Shown: positions 7,334 to 15,356 of the stretch, piece by piece
How the letters are laid out: every line of letters begins with the position of its first letter
Position numbering within the stretch: position 1 is the first letter of the stretch
Source: Chryseobacterium salipaludis
Lineage (GTDB): Bacteria; Bacteroidota; Bacteroidia; Flavobacteriales; Weeksellaceae
Length of the DNA: 64,000 bases
Reading direction: 5' to 3'
Assembly (NCBI RefSeq): GCF_022968825.1
Contig: NZ_JALHKS010000001.1
Coordinates: forward strand, 248,001 to 312,000
The notes under the pieces: model-generated
What the model was told of the DNA's origin: nothing
What the model saw: only the letters and a program-made list of their open reading frames with translations
The model's database searches: none
Made by a program: the position numbers and the translations under genes

Positions 7334-9355
7334 ATGAGTACAGAAAAGCCGGTTTCTGAAAATGAGGAAATGAATACCGATCCACATACGGAAAACATGC
7401 AACCCGCTGCGGACGGAAACAGCCCAACCGATGCTGCGGCACCGGAACTGACAGATCCAACTTCTGCTGAAAATCAGCCGAACGAAAATAGAGCCGAACC
7501 TGCACCGGATATCGCTGAAGCCTTTGTTGAAGAAGCGAAAGCAAGCGAAGATTTCGGTCAAAATACGGACACTGCCGATGCAACTACCGATATTGCAGCC
7601 GCTTTTGTAGAAGAAGCAGCCGAAAATGAAACAGTCGCAAAAGATACAGAAGAAACCGTACCCGCTGAGCCCGAAACATCTCCGTATGAGCACATGTCGC
7701 TCAATGAGCTTTTCGAGCAAATGGAAAAAATTATCAACCGGGACGACGCTCATTCTAAAAATAAAGAATTTCACGCGCTGAAAGACGCTGCAAATCATAA
7801 AATGCAGGCAGAGACAGAAGCGCTGCGGCAGCAGTCTGCGGAAAGCGCGGAAGAAAGCACGCTGGATATTGGTGAACACCCTAAGCACCACACACTGACC
7901 GGACTCACCGGCTTGTACCGCCAGAAGATGGATGCGCACCAGCAGCAGGTAGAAGAACAACAGCAGCAGCACAAGCAGCAACGCCAGGATATTATCGAGA
8001 AGCTCCGGAATCTGTACACCAATACCGAACCCGGCACCAATCTTTTCAAAGCCATCCGCGAAATCAAAGAAGAATGGAAAAATGCCGGACAGGTAGCCAA
8101 ATCTGAATTTAAAATTTTAAATAATAATTACTTCCATCACCTGAACCAGTTCTATCAGATGCTCGATCTGAATAAGGAATATATGGAACAGGAGTTTGCG
8201 CACAATCTGGAAAAGCGCCGTCAGATTATTGACCGGGCAAAGGAGCTGGAAACAGAACCTTCTGTGCAAAAAGCTTTAAACGAGCTTCAGTATCTGCACC
8301 GCCTTTGGAAAGAAGAAGCCGAGCCGGTTGCCGAAGAGTTCCGTGAAAATACCTGGGAAGAATTCCGCGAAATTTCGAACCGAATTCATGACCGCAAAGG
8401 TGAACTCAATAAACAGATTGAGCAGGAACAGCAGGAAAACCTGACCAAGAAAAGCGGCATTATTGAAGAAATTAAAAAACTGACCGAAACTGCTACCGGG
8501 GGAAATCACAGCCAATGGCAAAATGCGATTCGTCGCGTGGAAGAACTGCGGACAGAATTTCTGCAACTCGGTAATGTGCCACGGAAATTATCCAGCCAGA
8601 CCTGGAATGATTTTAAACAATATCTGCGTGCGTTTAATGCAGGCAAAAATGAGTTTTATAAAACCCTGAAAAATTCCCAGCAGTCCAATCTGGAACAGAA
8701 ACAGAATTTGGTGCAGATTGCCCGGGAAAACATGAATTCCGAAGACTGGGAAACCGCTGTCCCTTTGTTTAAAAAACTACAGGAAGACTGGAAGAAGATC
8801 GGACATGTTCCGCGCAGCATGACAAACCAGGTGTGGAATGATTTCCGCGAAGCCTGCAACACTTTCTTCAACGCTTACCGGGAAAAAAATAATGCTTCCG
8901 GTGATAACTGGAAACAGAATTACAAGGTCAAGAAACAATTGCTCGAAGATCTTCGCAGCATAACAGACGAAGAAGGCAGCGTGGAAAAAATTGAGGAAAT
9001 CAAAAACACCTGGAACAAAACAGGGAAAGTTCCGCGCGAGAAAATCGGGATTAATAGCGAGTTTAATAAATTACTTCGCGAAAAACTGAAACTTAATAAA
9101 GTTTCGGAATACAGCCTGAACGAGAAAAACCTCACGGAAGATCAGCTGAGCGACAAAGCCAGAAAAATGAAAAACCAGATCGCTGATCTGGAAGCGGAAG
9201 TTGTGAAGATGGAGAACAACCTTGGTTTCTTCAGCGATGATTCCCGTGATAACCCGTTATTGGCTCATACCTACGCCCGCATCGATGAAAAGAAGAAACA
9301 GCTCGAAGACCTGAAAAGCTCTCTTCATCAGATTTTATCTGCAGAAAAAGAATAG
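7334..9355 (+). CDS. DUF349 repeat coiled-coil protein
   Basis: 673 residues from the ATG giving MSTEKPVSENEE; an in-frame ATG 24 bases upstream (7310) is an alternative. The first 130 residues are acidic and low in hydrophobics, with a near-repeat of DIAEAFVEEA (about 59-68) and DIAAAFVEEA (86-95). The rest is mainly helical and made of DUF349 repeats of about 70 residues, each recognisable by 'EEWKNAGQV', 'LQEDWKKIGHVP' or 'NTWNKTGKVPRE' followed by 'W-x-x-F/R'. The final 60 residues form a coiled coil. No signal peptide or membrane segment is seen, so it is cytosolic. DUF349 proteins are widespread in Bacteroidetes; their role is not established. Confidence 0.85.
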   Translation: MSTEKPVSENEEMNTDPHTENMQPAADGNSPTDAAAPELTDPTSAENQPNENRAEPAPDIAEAFVEEAKASEDFGQNTDTADATTDIAAAFVEEAAENETVAKDTEETVPAEPETSPYEHMSLNELFEQMEKIINRDDAHSKNKEFHALKDAANHKMQAETEALRQQSAESAEESTLDIGEHPKHHTLTGLTGLYRQKMDAHQQQVEEQQQQHKQQRQDIIEKLRNLYTNTEPGTNLFKAIREIKEEWKNAGQVAKSEFKILNNNYFHHLNQFYQMLDLNKEYMEQEFAHNLEKRRQIIDRAKELETEPSVQKALNELQYLHRLWKEEAEPVAEEFRENTWEEFREISNRIHDRKGELNKQIEQEQQENLTKKSGIIEEIKKLTETATGGNHSQWQNAIRRVEELRTEFLQLGNVPRKLSSQTWNDFKQYLRAFNAGKNEFYKTLKNSQQSNLEQKQNLVQIARENMNSEDWETAVPLFKKLQEDWKKIGHVPRSMTNQVWNDFREACNTFFNAYREKNNASGDNWKQNYKVKKQLLEDLRSITDEEGSVEKIEEIKNTWNKTGKVPREKIGINSEFNKLLREKLKLNKVSEYSLNEKNLTEDQLSDKARKMKNQIADLEAEVVKMENNLGFFSDDSRDNPLLAHTYARIDEKKKQLEDLKSSLHQILSAEKE

Positions 9356-9363
9356 AATTTTAT

Positions 9364-9954
9364 ATGCTTAAAAATTTACTAACGGCAGTAACGTTTGCGG
9401 CCGCTGTATTTGGCAGTGCACAACAGGCGGAAGATCTGCTTAACATTCCGGGACCAGTTGACTTCGGCGGAGAAGAATTGTTTCTTGTCTGGAGCAAACC
9501 TGTCTCGCAGACTTTCTACAAACAACAGTATCTGCCCGCGGATGAAAACTTCGATAATATCACGAAGATGCTGGACTTTTCCTATTTTAATAAAAAAATA
9601 GAACTGGAACTCGCCGTGCGTCAAAAGGTAGAGCAAATACAACATAGGCAGGAAACCGATAAATTTGCAAAAGTGAACGTTGCGGAAAACCCGGCCGGCA
9701 ATGAGTTTTTGGTGGATTATTATATTTCGGAAACACCGGAAACCGGCGAACCCTATATGGAATACGTGATTGATCGTTTCCGCGCCACCAATGCACCGCA
9801 GGGATCCAACTTCCTCATTCTTTCCTACGTAACACGTGTATATGGCGAGCCTCGCAAAATAGCCAAAGCGCTGTCTACCCAACGTGATGCGCTGATGATC
9901 AAAATGATTGAGTTCCCGATTCCTGAAATTAAGTTCAAACAGATTAATAATTAA
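9364..9954 (+). CDS. Conserved secreted protein of unknown function
   Basis: 196 residues with a signal peptide (MLKNLLTAVTFAAAVFGSAQ, cleavage likely after GSA). No family is recognised. The mature part alternates short beta-like and helical stretches, with two clusters of aromatic residues (QTFYKQQYLP near 50, FLVDYYISE near 110) and a late IEFPIPEIKFKQ. There is no lipobox, membrane helix or T9SS tail, so a soluble periplasmic protein is likely. It starts eight bases after the DUF349 stop, so the two are probably co-transcribed, and it is closed by a terminator at 9962. Function unknown. Confidence 0.75.
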   Translation: MLKNLLTAVTFAAAVFGSAQQAEDLLNIPGPVDFGGEELFLVWSKPVSQTFYKQQYLPADENFDNITKMLDFSYFNKKIELELAVRQKVEQIQHRQETDKFAKVNVAENPAGNEFLVDYYISETPETGEPYMEYVIDRFRATNAPQGSNFLILSYVTRVYGEPRKIAKALSTQRDALMIKMIEFPIPEIKFKQINN

Positions 9955-9961
9955 TACATAT

Positions 9962-9989
9962 AAAGCACCTTTTCCGGTGCTTTCTTTTT
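9962..9989 (+). terminator. Rho-independent terminator abutting ribD
   Basis: AAAGCACC (9962-9969) pairs perfectly with GGTGCTTT (9976-9983), loop of six, followed by CTTTTT. The last T is one base before the ribD ATG at 9990, so the T tract forms the whole space between stem and start codon. Confidence 0.85.
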
Positions 9990-11015
9990 ATGACAGATGA
10001 ATTTTATATGCGCCGTTGCTTGGTGCTTGCTCAAAAGGCAGAAGGTTACACCTATCCTAATCCGCTGGTAGGCGCTGTTATCGTGCACGACGACCGGATC
10101 ATTGGCGAAGGATACCATCATAAGGCCGGCGAAGCGCATGCAGAAATAAACGCTATTAATTTCGTAGATAACAAAGCACTTCTTAAAGAAAGTACTATTT
10201 ATGTTTCTTTGGAACCCTGCGCACATTTCGGGCGAACGCCACCGTGTGCACTTGCTTTAGTTCAGCATCAGTTCAAAAAAGTAGTGATTGGTTGTGTGGA
10301 TTCCAACACGCTGGTGCATGGCAAGGGCATTGAAATCCTGCGCGACGCCGGTATCGAAGTTAAAATCGGTGTGCTGGAAAAAGAATGCCGCGAACTGAAC
10401 AGAAGATTTTTTACTTTCCATCAACAAGGCAGGCCTTATATAATCTTAAAATGGGCTGAGTCTGCAGATGGTTTTATTGATAAAAACGGACAGCCGACGC
10501 AGATCAGCAATACACTCAGCCGCCAATTCGTACACGATATGCGCAGCCGGGAACATGCTATCCTTGTGGGCAGGGGCACCGCACTGGCAGATAATCCCTC
10601 GCTGACGACCCGGGAAATTATCGGCCGGAATCCAATCCGGATCGTACTGGACCGGTATCTGAAAGTGCCCACAACTCATAACTTATATAATGAGGATGCA
10701 CAGACTTTAGTGTTAAATACCATTCGCGAAGACGATGACAACAATATATCCTTTCAAAAAATAAAGGCAGATGACTCACTGTCGGATATGCTTTCTTTGC
10801 TGCACCGGCAAGGAATTCAATCTGTATTGGTTGAGGGCGGCCGCGCAACATTGGAGCGTTTCATTGAGGAAGATTTATGGGATGAAGCCTATGTTATTTC
10901 AAATCCGAATCTCCGTTTAGCTTCAGGTACCCAAGCGCCGTTGTTTGCAAAGAATGCACGTAACACATTTAATCTACGCGATAATACGGTGGCTTTTTAT
11001 AAAAACAACCAGTAA
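9990..11015 (+). CDS. ribD: Riboflavin biosynthesis deaminase/reductase
   Basis: 341 residues. The N-terminal cytidine-deaminase-like domain (about 1-145) has the zinc motif HAE at 50-52 and PCAHFGRTPPC at 76-86. The C-terminal reductase domain (about 145-341) has LKWAESADGFI, VGRGTALADNPSLT and VEGGRATLERFI, the NADPH-binding signature. The bifunctional enzyme deaminates the pyrimidine product of GTP cyclohydrolase II and then reduces its ribose side chain, two early steps to riboflavin. The stop codon overlaps the start of the YigZ gene by one base, indicating co-transcription. The ATG sits directly on the T tract of the previous terminator, so no normal leader exists unless transcription reads through. 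Confidence 0.94.
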   Translation: MTDEFYMRRCLVLAQKAEGYTYPNPLVGAVIVHDDRIIGEGYHHKAGEAHAEINAINFVDNKALLKESTIYVSLEPCAHFGRTPPCALALVQHQFKKVVIGCVDSNTLVHGKGIEILRDAGIEVKIGVLEKECRELNRRFFTFHQQGRPYIILKWAESADGFIDKNGQPTQISNTLSRQFVHDMRSREHAILVGRGTALADNPSLTTREIIGRNPIRIVLDRYLKVPTTHNLYNEDAQTLVLNTIREDDDNNISFQKIKADDSLSDMLSLLHRQGIQSVLVEGGRATLERFIEEDLWDEAYVISNPNLRLASGTQAPLFAKNARNTFNLRDNTVAFYKNNQ

Positions 11016-11617
11016 TGGCTTTTGAATTTCAAACCATAAAACAACCTGTGGCGGACATCATCATCCGGGAGAAAGGGAGCAAATTCATTGGCTTTGCTTT
11101 TCCGGTCGCCGATGAAGATGAGGTACGCACAGCTTTAGAAAAAATCCGCGAACTGCACCCCAAAGCAACGCATCACTGTTATGCCTACAGGATTGGTGTG
11201 GAAGGTCAGCTCTATCGCGCGAATGACGACGGCGAACCCTCGGGCAGCGCCGGCCTGCCGATCTATAATCAGCTGCTGGCACATGAAATTACCAATGTTC
11301 TTGTCATCAGTGTGCGGTATTACGGCGGAACCAAACTCGGTGTGTCGGGACTGGTACGAACCTATAAAGAGTCTGCGAAAGAAACCATCGAAGCGGCAGA
11401 AATTGTTACGCGTGAACTAGAATCGGTACTGACGGTCCATTTCAATTTCGAAAAACAGAATGTGATTTTTACTTTATTAAATAAATGTGATGCACAGGTG
11501 CTGGACTTCACCTCTGATCAGAAATGCAGTATTAAAGCGCGTATTCGCCTGGCGGAAAAAGAAAACATCTCAGCGCAATTGGCTGAGATGCATGATATTG
11601 ATTTTGAAATAAATTGA
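11015..11617 (+). CDS. YigZ/IMPACT family protein
   Basis: 200 residues; its ATG overlaps the TAA of ribD (11013-11015). The Impact domain (about 15-125) shows KGSKFIGFAFPV, HHCYAYRIG, DDGEPSGSAGLPI and VRYYGGTKLGVSGLVRTY, all family signatures. A smaller C-terminal domain with an EF-G-domain-V-like fold (about 135-200) completes the usual length. The bacterial role is unclear; the fold is ribosomal-protein-S5-like and homologues have been linked to RNA or translation. Coupling to ribD is a gene-order fact here, not proof of a role in riboflavin synthesis. Confidence 0.88.
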   Translation: MAFEFQTIKQPVADIIIREKGSKFIGFAFPVADEDEVRTALEKIRELHPKATHHCYAYRIGVEGQLYRANDDGEPSGSAGLPIYNQLLAHEITNVLVISVRYYGGTKLGVSGLVRTYKESAKETIEAAEIVTRELESVLTVHFNFEKQNVIFTLLNKCDAQVLDFTSDQKCSIKARIRLAEKENISAQLAEMHDIDFEIN

Positions 11618-11618
11618 T

Positions 11619-12326
11619 TTAATCCCGTCGGCCCATCAGCAGAGATGCCCAGTAAAGCAACTGCGCCAGGGAACCGATCGCGGCCACAACGTACGTACGC
11701 GCTGCCCACTTCAGTGAATCCTGTACGCCCACATATTCTTCTGCCGTCACCGTGCCGGTACTTTTCAGCCATTTCATGGCGCGGTTACTCGCGTCATACT
11801 CCACCGGCAGCGTTACAAAAGCAAACAAAGTTGTAGCGGCAAACATCGCAACACCGATGGCGAGCACTGTCGTATTTCCCTGAGGATTGTCGATGGTTTG
11901 TGTTCCCACCATAATCATAATTCCTGCAATTAATACAAACTGCATCAAACGAGAACTGATGTTAACTACCGGTACCAGTTTGGAACGGAGCGTCAGCATG
12001 GAATAACCTACCGCGTGCTGAACTGCATGGCCGCATTCGTGCGCAGCTACGGCGGCAGCGGCGGCATTTCGCTGCATATATACACCTTCCGAAAGATTTA
12101 CGGTCTTGTCGGCAGGATTGTAATGATCTGTCAGTTGCCCCGGCACCGAAATTACCTGCACATCGTGGATGCCGTTATCTCTCAGCATTTTTTCCGCTAC
12201 TTCTTTTCCGGACATGCCGTTTCGCAAATGTACCTGCGAATAATACTCAAACTTGGACTTCAGCCTGGAAGACACCCACCAGCTTGCCAGCATCATGAGT
12301 ATAAGAATCAAATAATACCCTGTCAT
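11619..12326 (-). CDS. YugP-type zinc metallopeptidase
   Basis: 235 residues. A membrane helix at 1-18 is followed by a domain with the zinc motif HECGH (about 97-101) in AVAAHECGHAVQHAVGY, then three more membrane segments (about 125-150, 158-178, 205-228). LPVEYDASNRAMKWL in the last loop is the family's conserved third-ligand region. YugP-type proteins are integral membrane peptidases of the cytoplasmic membrane with unknown substrate. The stop lies two bases from the stop of the converging YigZ gene. No clear terminator separates them, so transcripts may overlap. Confidence 0.87.
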   Translation of the reverse strand: MTGYYLILILMMLASWWVSSRLKSKFEYYSQVHLRNGMSGKEVAEKMLRDNGIHDVQVISVPGQLTDHYNPADKTVNLSEGVYMQRNAAAAAVAAHECGHAVQHAVGYSMLTLRSKLVPVVNISSRLMQFVLIAGIMIMVGTQTIDNPQGNTTVLAIGVAMFAATTLFAFVTLPVEYDASNRAMKWLKSTGTVTAEEYVGVQDSLKWAARTYVVAAIGSLAQLLYWASLLMGRRD

Positions 12327-12387
12327 TTTTACTTAAATTTTATAAAATACATAAACTCCAACAAGATCGTAAAAAGTATGCCAAAGT

Positions 12388-12417
12388 TTTGCCTGTGCAG
12401 GGAAACCAGTATCTTTG
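12388..12417 (+). promoter_or_regulatory. Bacteroidetes-type promoter for the GNAT-like gene
   Basis: TTTG (12388-12391), 18-nt spacer, TATCTTTG (12410-12417), matching the -33 TTTG / -7 TAnnTTTG consensus of the Bacteroidetes primary sigma factor with a spacer one base short. The ATG at 12438 is 20 bp downstream. Confidence 0.65.
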
Positions 12418-12437
12418 TTCACCCAAATATCTCAGGG

Positions 12438-13583
12438 ATGCCAGTAGAAATTATTGAAGTTAAAAATTCTGCACAGGTGCGGCAGTTCATTTCCTTTCCA
12501 AACCACCTGTATCGCCATAATCCAAATTATGTTCCACCGCTGACGCAGGATGAAATCAACATCTGGGATCGCAAAGAAAATGCCGCGCTTGCCTTTTCTG
12601 AATTCAAAAGATATATCGCGCTGAAAGACGGAAAGATAGCCGGACGAATTGCTGTGATGATCAACCACAAAGAGGTGGAGGAAATGGGTTTGCGAAAGGT
12701 TCGTTTTGGCTGGCTGGACTTTATTGATGACAGAGAGGTTTCCCGCGCTTTACTGCAAAAAGCGGTGGATTATGCCCAGCAACACCAGATGGAAATGATC
12801 GAGGGCCCGATGGGTTTTACCAATCTGGACAAAGCTGGCATGCTGACCATGGGATATGACAGATTGGCAACGATGATCGGTTTATACAACGCGCCGTACT
12901 ATCCGCAGCATTTGGAAGCTTTAGGACTGCACAAGGAAAAAGAATGGGTGGAATATGAACTGGAATTCCCCGAAATCTTACCCGAAAAGGTGAAAAAATT
13001 CAGTGCGCTCATCGCAGAAAAATATGGTTTACAGGTTCTTCATTTTAAAAACAAAAAGGAAATTCTGCCCTATGTTTTTCCGATGTTTAAATTACTGGAT
13101 GAAACCTACCGTTCGCTGTCCACCTACACCCCCATCACGGATGAGCAGATTCAGACGTATAAGGATAAGTATTTTAAACTTCTTCATAAAGATTACATTG
13201 TCTGCATTGCCAACAGCCAGGGGGAACTGGTTTCCTTTGCGATCACCATGCCCAGTTATTCTGAAGCATTGCAGAAGGCCAAAGGCTCGCTCTTTCCGTT
13301 CGGCTGGTATCACTTCCTGCAGGCCGGCAAGAAAAACACGCGTGCTAATTTCTACCTGATCGGTATTCATCCGGATTATCAGCGCCGGGGCGTGACGTCG
13401 CTTATCTTCCAGGAAATCTGGCGCAATTTTAGCAAAAAAGGAATTAAATATCTGGAAACCAATCCGGAACTGGAAGAAAACAAAAGTGTTCAGGTCCTCT
13501 GGCAGGATTATCATCCCGTTAATCACAAGCGCCGCCGCACCTATTCACTCACTGTTACCGAACAAACGAATCTGTTACTATGA
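12438..13583 (+). CDS. GNAT-like protein of unknown substrate
   Basis: 381 residues from the ATG giving MPVEIIEVKNSAQVRQFI; the open frame extends far upstream but that part is antisense to the YugP gene and is rejected. The start VRQFISFPNHLYRHNPNYVPPL is characteristic of a flavobacterial family whose C-terminal half folds like a GNAT acetyltransferase: LIGIHPDYQRRGVTSLIF (about 305-322) is the acetyl-CoA-binding Q/RxxGxG/A-like loop in modified form. GPMGFTNLDKAGML near 120-135 is a second conserved block. Some databases misname homologues 'GTP cyclohydrolase'; I see no basis for that. Its stop overlaps the start of a small membrane-protein gene (ATGA), so the two are coupled. Confidence 0.75.
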   Translation: MPVEIIEVKNSAQVRQFISFPNHLYRHNPNYVPPLTQDEINIWDRKENAALAFSEFKRYIALKDGKIAGRIAVMINHKEVEEMGLRKVRFGWLDFIDDREVSRALLQKAVDYAQQHQMEMIEGPMGFTNLDKAGMLTMGYDRLATMIGLYNAPYYPQHLEALGLHKEKEWVEYELEFPEILPEKVKKFSALIAEKYGLQVLHFKNKKEILPYVFPMFKLLDETYRSLSTYTPITDEQIQTYKDKYFKLLHKDYIVCIANSQGELVSFAITMPSYSEALQKAKGSLFPFGWYHFLQAGKKNTRANFYLIGIHPDYQRRGVTSLIFQEIWRNFSKKGIKYLETNPELEENKSVQVLWQDYHPVNHKRRRTYSLTVTEQTNLLL

Positions 13584-13768
13584 AAAAGCAATTATACATA
13601 TATGCCGCACTGGTCCTGGTCTTTATCGTTTATAATCAGTTCTTTGCTGTCGAAGACGAGCGGATCCATTCGCTGATCAATATCGTGTACGCCAGTGTTT
13701 TATTTTTATATATTGCCTATCTGGCCTATGAAGTTTTAAAGCGCCTGAAAAATACGCGCAGTAAGTAA
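13580..13768 (+). CDS. Small two-helix membrane protein
   Basis: 62 residues, start codon overlapping the stop of the preceding gene. Two membrane segments are predicted (about 5-22 and 31-52) separated by a short acidic loop (VEDERIH), with a basic tail (KRLKNTRSK) that places both ends in the cytosol. No family is recognised. The translational overlap suggests a working partnership with, or at least matched expression to, the GNAT-like protein. It lies directly ahead of the complex I operon but is separated from it by a promoter. Confidence 0.7.
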   Translation: MKKQLYIYAALVLVFIVYNQFFAVEDERIHSLINIVYASVLFLYIAYLAYEVLKRLKNTRSK

Positions 13769-13790
13769 AGACCGAGTTTTACGGCGATAA

Positions 13791-13822
13791 TTTTTTATAT
13801 ATTACTTAATTCCGTAAATTTG
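13791..13822 (+). promoter_or_regulatory. Likely promoter of the nuo operon
   Basis: TAAATTTG at 13815-13822 fits the -7 consensus; a TTTT string about 20 nt upstream (13791-13794) would stand for the -33 TTTG. nuoA starts 26 bp downstream at 13849. The -33 match is imperfect. Confidence 0.5.
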
Positions 13823-13848
13823 CCAGGATAAGAAAAAATGAAGCTACA

Positions 13849-14220
13849 ATGAATGTTCCTGCCGATTACATCCCGATTTTTATTCAGGTTGCCGTAGGTG
13901 CCGGTTTTGTGCTGCTCTCCATTCTGGGCACGCACTTTCTCGGCCCGAGACAAAAATCTGACGCTGTCCGAAAGAATGAAAGTTTCGAATGCGGGGTGGA
14001 TGTGGAAGGAAACGCACGTACTCCGTTCTCTGTAAAATATTTCCTTACGGCTGTTCTCTTCGTATTGTTCGACATTGAGATCGTTTTTTTCTATCCGTAT
14101 GCGGTGAATATCCGTGAATTTGGTGTGGAAGGCTTTTTGGCTGTTCTTACCTTTATTTCCGTTTTCTTCATTGCATTCTTTTATGTCTGGAAGCGCGGTG
14201 CGCTGGACTGGGACAAATAA
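13849..14220 (+). CDS. nuoA: NADH-quinone oxidoreductase subunit A
   Basis: 123 residues with three membrane helices (about 10-30, 64-84, 95-115). The loop between helices 1 and 2 carries the family's ESFECGVDVEG segment and the cysteine that lies near the quinone site of complex I. FDIEIVFFYPYAV is the conserved start of helix 2. It forms part of the membrane arm at its junction with the peripheral arm. First gene of the 14-gene operon; 38 bases separate it from nuoB. Confidence 0.95.
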   Translation: MNVPADYIPIFIQVAVGAGFVLLSILGTHFLGPRQKSDAVRKNESFECGVDVEGNARTPFSVKYFLTAVLFVLFDIEIVFFYPYAVNIREFGVEGFLAVLTFISVFFIAFFYVWKRGALDWDK

Positions 14221-14258
14221 TTCCCGGCAGACTATTTATTAACTTTAAAGAAAAAATC

Positions 14259-14816
14259 ATGTCTGATAATAAACCTGTAATAAGGATGGATGCTCCGGCG
14301 CCGGAAGGCTACGAGGGCGAAGGCTTTTTTGCAACAAAACTCAGCAGCGTGATCGGCCTTGCCCGTGCGCACTCTCTGTGGCCTTTACCGTTTGCCACTT
14401 CCTGCTGTGGTATTGAGTTCATGGCCGTGCTAAACCCTACCTATGATGCGTCGCGCTTTGGGATGGAACGAAACTCGTTTTCACCGCGCCAGGCAGATAT
14501 GCTGATGGTGTGCGGTACCATTGCCAAAAAACTCGGGCCTGTACTCAAGCAGGTCTATACCCAGATGGCAGAACCCAAATGGGTAGTTGCCGTAGGTGCA
14601 TGTGCCTGCAGCGGTGGTATTTTCGACAGCTATTCGGTACTCCAGGGAATTGATAAGATTATTCCTGTGGATGTATATGTGCCGGGTTGTCCGCCAAGAC
14701 CGGAACAAATCATTGAAGGGGTGATGCAGGTACAGGCGCTGTGCGAAAATGAAAGTATCCGCCGCCGTGATATGCCGGAATATCAGCATTTGCTGCAATC
14801 CTACGATATTAAATAA
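14259..14816 (+). CDS. nuoB: NADH-quinone oxidoreductase subunit B
   Basis: 185 residues. The four ligands of cluster N2 are visible: the adjacent pair in ATSCCGIEFM, the cysteine in GACACSGGIFDSY, and the one in VPGCPPRPEQI. The amphipathic SRFGMERNSFSPRQAD region forms part of the quinone pocket. NuoB passes electrons from the peripheral arm to quinone. Six bases to nuoC. Confidence 0.96.
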   Translation: MSDNKPVIRMDAPAPEGYEGEGFFATKLSSVIGLARAHSLWPLPFATSCCGIEFMAVLNPTYDASRFGMERNSFSPRQADMLMVCGTIAKKLGPVLKQVYTQMAEPKWVVAVGACACSGGIFDSYSVLQGIDKIIPVDVYVPGCPPRPEQIIEGVMQVQALCENESIRRRDMPEYQHLLQSYDIK

Positions 14817-14822
14817 AGGAAT

Positions 14823-15317
14823 ATGACGAACGAGTTTGTGCTGGAGGCCATTACGCGCGAATTTCCGGAGTCGGTTGTTGCGGCGACTGAATCATACGGA
14901 ATGCTGACGGTAGAAATTAAAAAACAGGATATCAAAAAGGTAATTCATTATCTGCGCGATTCCTCACTGCAGATTAATTTCCTCACCGACCTGTGCGGAA
15001 TTCATTATCCCGAAAATCCTGAAGCTGAACTGGGCGTTGTGTATCATCTTCATAATATGATGACCAACTTCCGTTTGCGCCTGAAAACTTTTATGCCACG
15101 GGAAAACGCTGAAGTCGATTCAATGACCGAACTGTATGCCGGTGCCAACTGGATGGAGCGTGAAACCTTTGAGTTTTACGGAATCCGCTTTAAAGGCCAT
15201 CCTGACCTGCGCGTGATTTTAAATGTGGAAGACATCGGGTATCATCCTATGCTGAAGGAGTACCGCCTGGAAGATGGAACCCGCACCGATAAGGACGATA
15301 CCATGTTTGGCCGCTAA
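14823..15317 (+). CDS. nuoC: NADH-quinone oxidoreductase subunit C
   Basis: 164 residues, the 30-kDa subunit, separate from nuoD (not fused as in E. coli). Conserved blocks are NFLTDLCGIHYP, the WMERETFEFYGIRFKGHPDLR signature of the family, split here as ANWMERETFEFYGI and FKGHPDLRVIL, and the closing region around LKEYRLED. It is part of the peripheral Q module. A small GC hairpin (CCGCTG 15319-15324 / CAGCGG 15332-15337) sits in the gap before nuoD and has no T tract. Confidence 0.95.
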   Translation: MTNEFVLEAITREFPESVVAATESYGMLTVEIKKQDIKKVIHYLRDSSLQINFLTDLCGIHYPENPEAELGVVYHLHNMMTNFRLRLKTFMPRENAEVDSMTELYAGANWMERETFEFYGIRFKGHPDLRVILNVEDIGYHPMLKEYRLEDGTRTDKDDTMFGR

Positions 15318-15356
15318 TCCGCTGGCAACAACAGCGGTTAAAAGTAACTTAACATT

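Noticed and set aside
7307-7981. 224-codon frame on the minus strand over the DUF349 gene
   Set aside because: Shadow of the acidic N-terminus (Phe, Arg and Cys runs); no family match.
12015-12437. Long N-terminal extension of the GNAT-like frame
   Set aside because: The part lies antisense to the YugP gene and gives no family match; homologues and the promoter at 12388-12417 support the ATG at 12438.
12438-13583. GTP cyclohydrolase function
   Set aside because: No cyclohydrolase motifs are present; the C-terminal half is GNAT-like.
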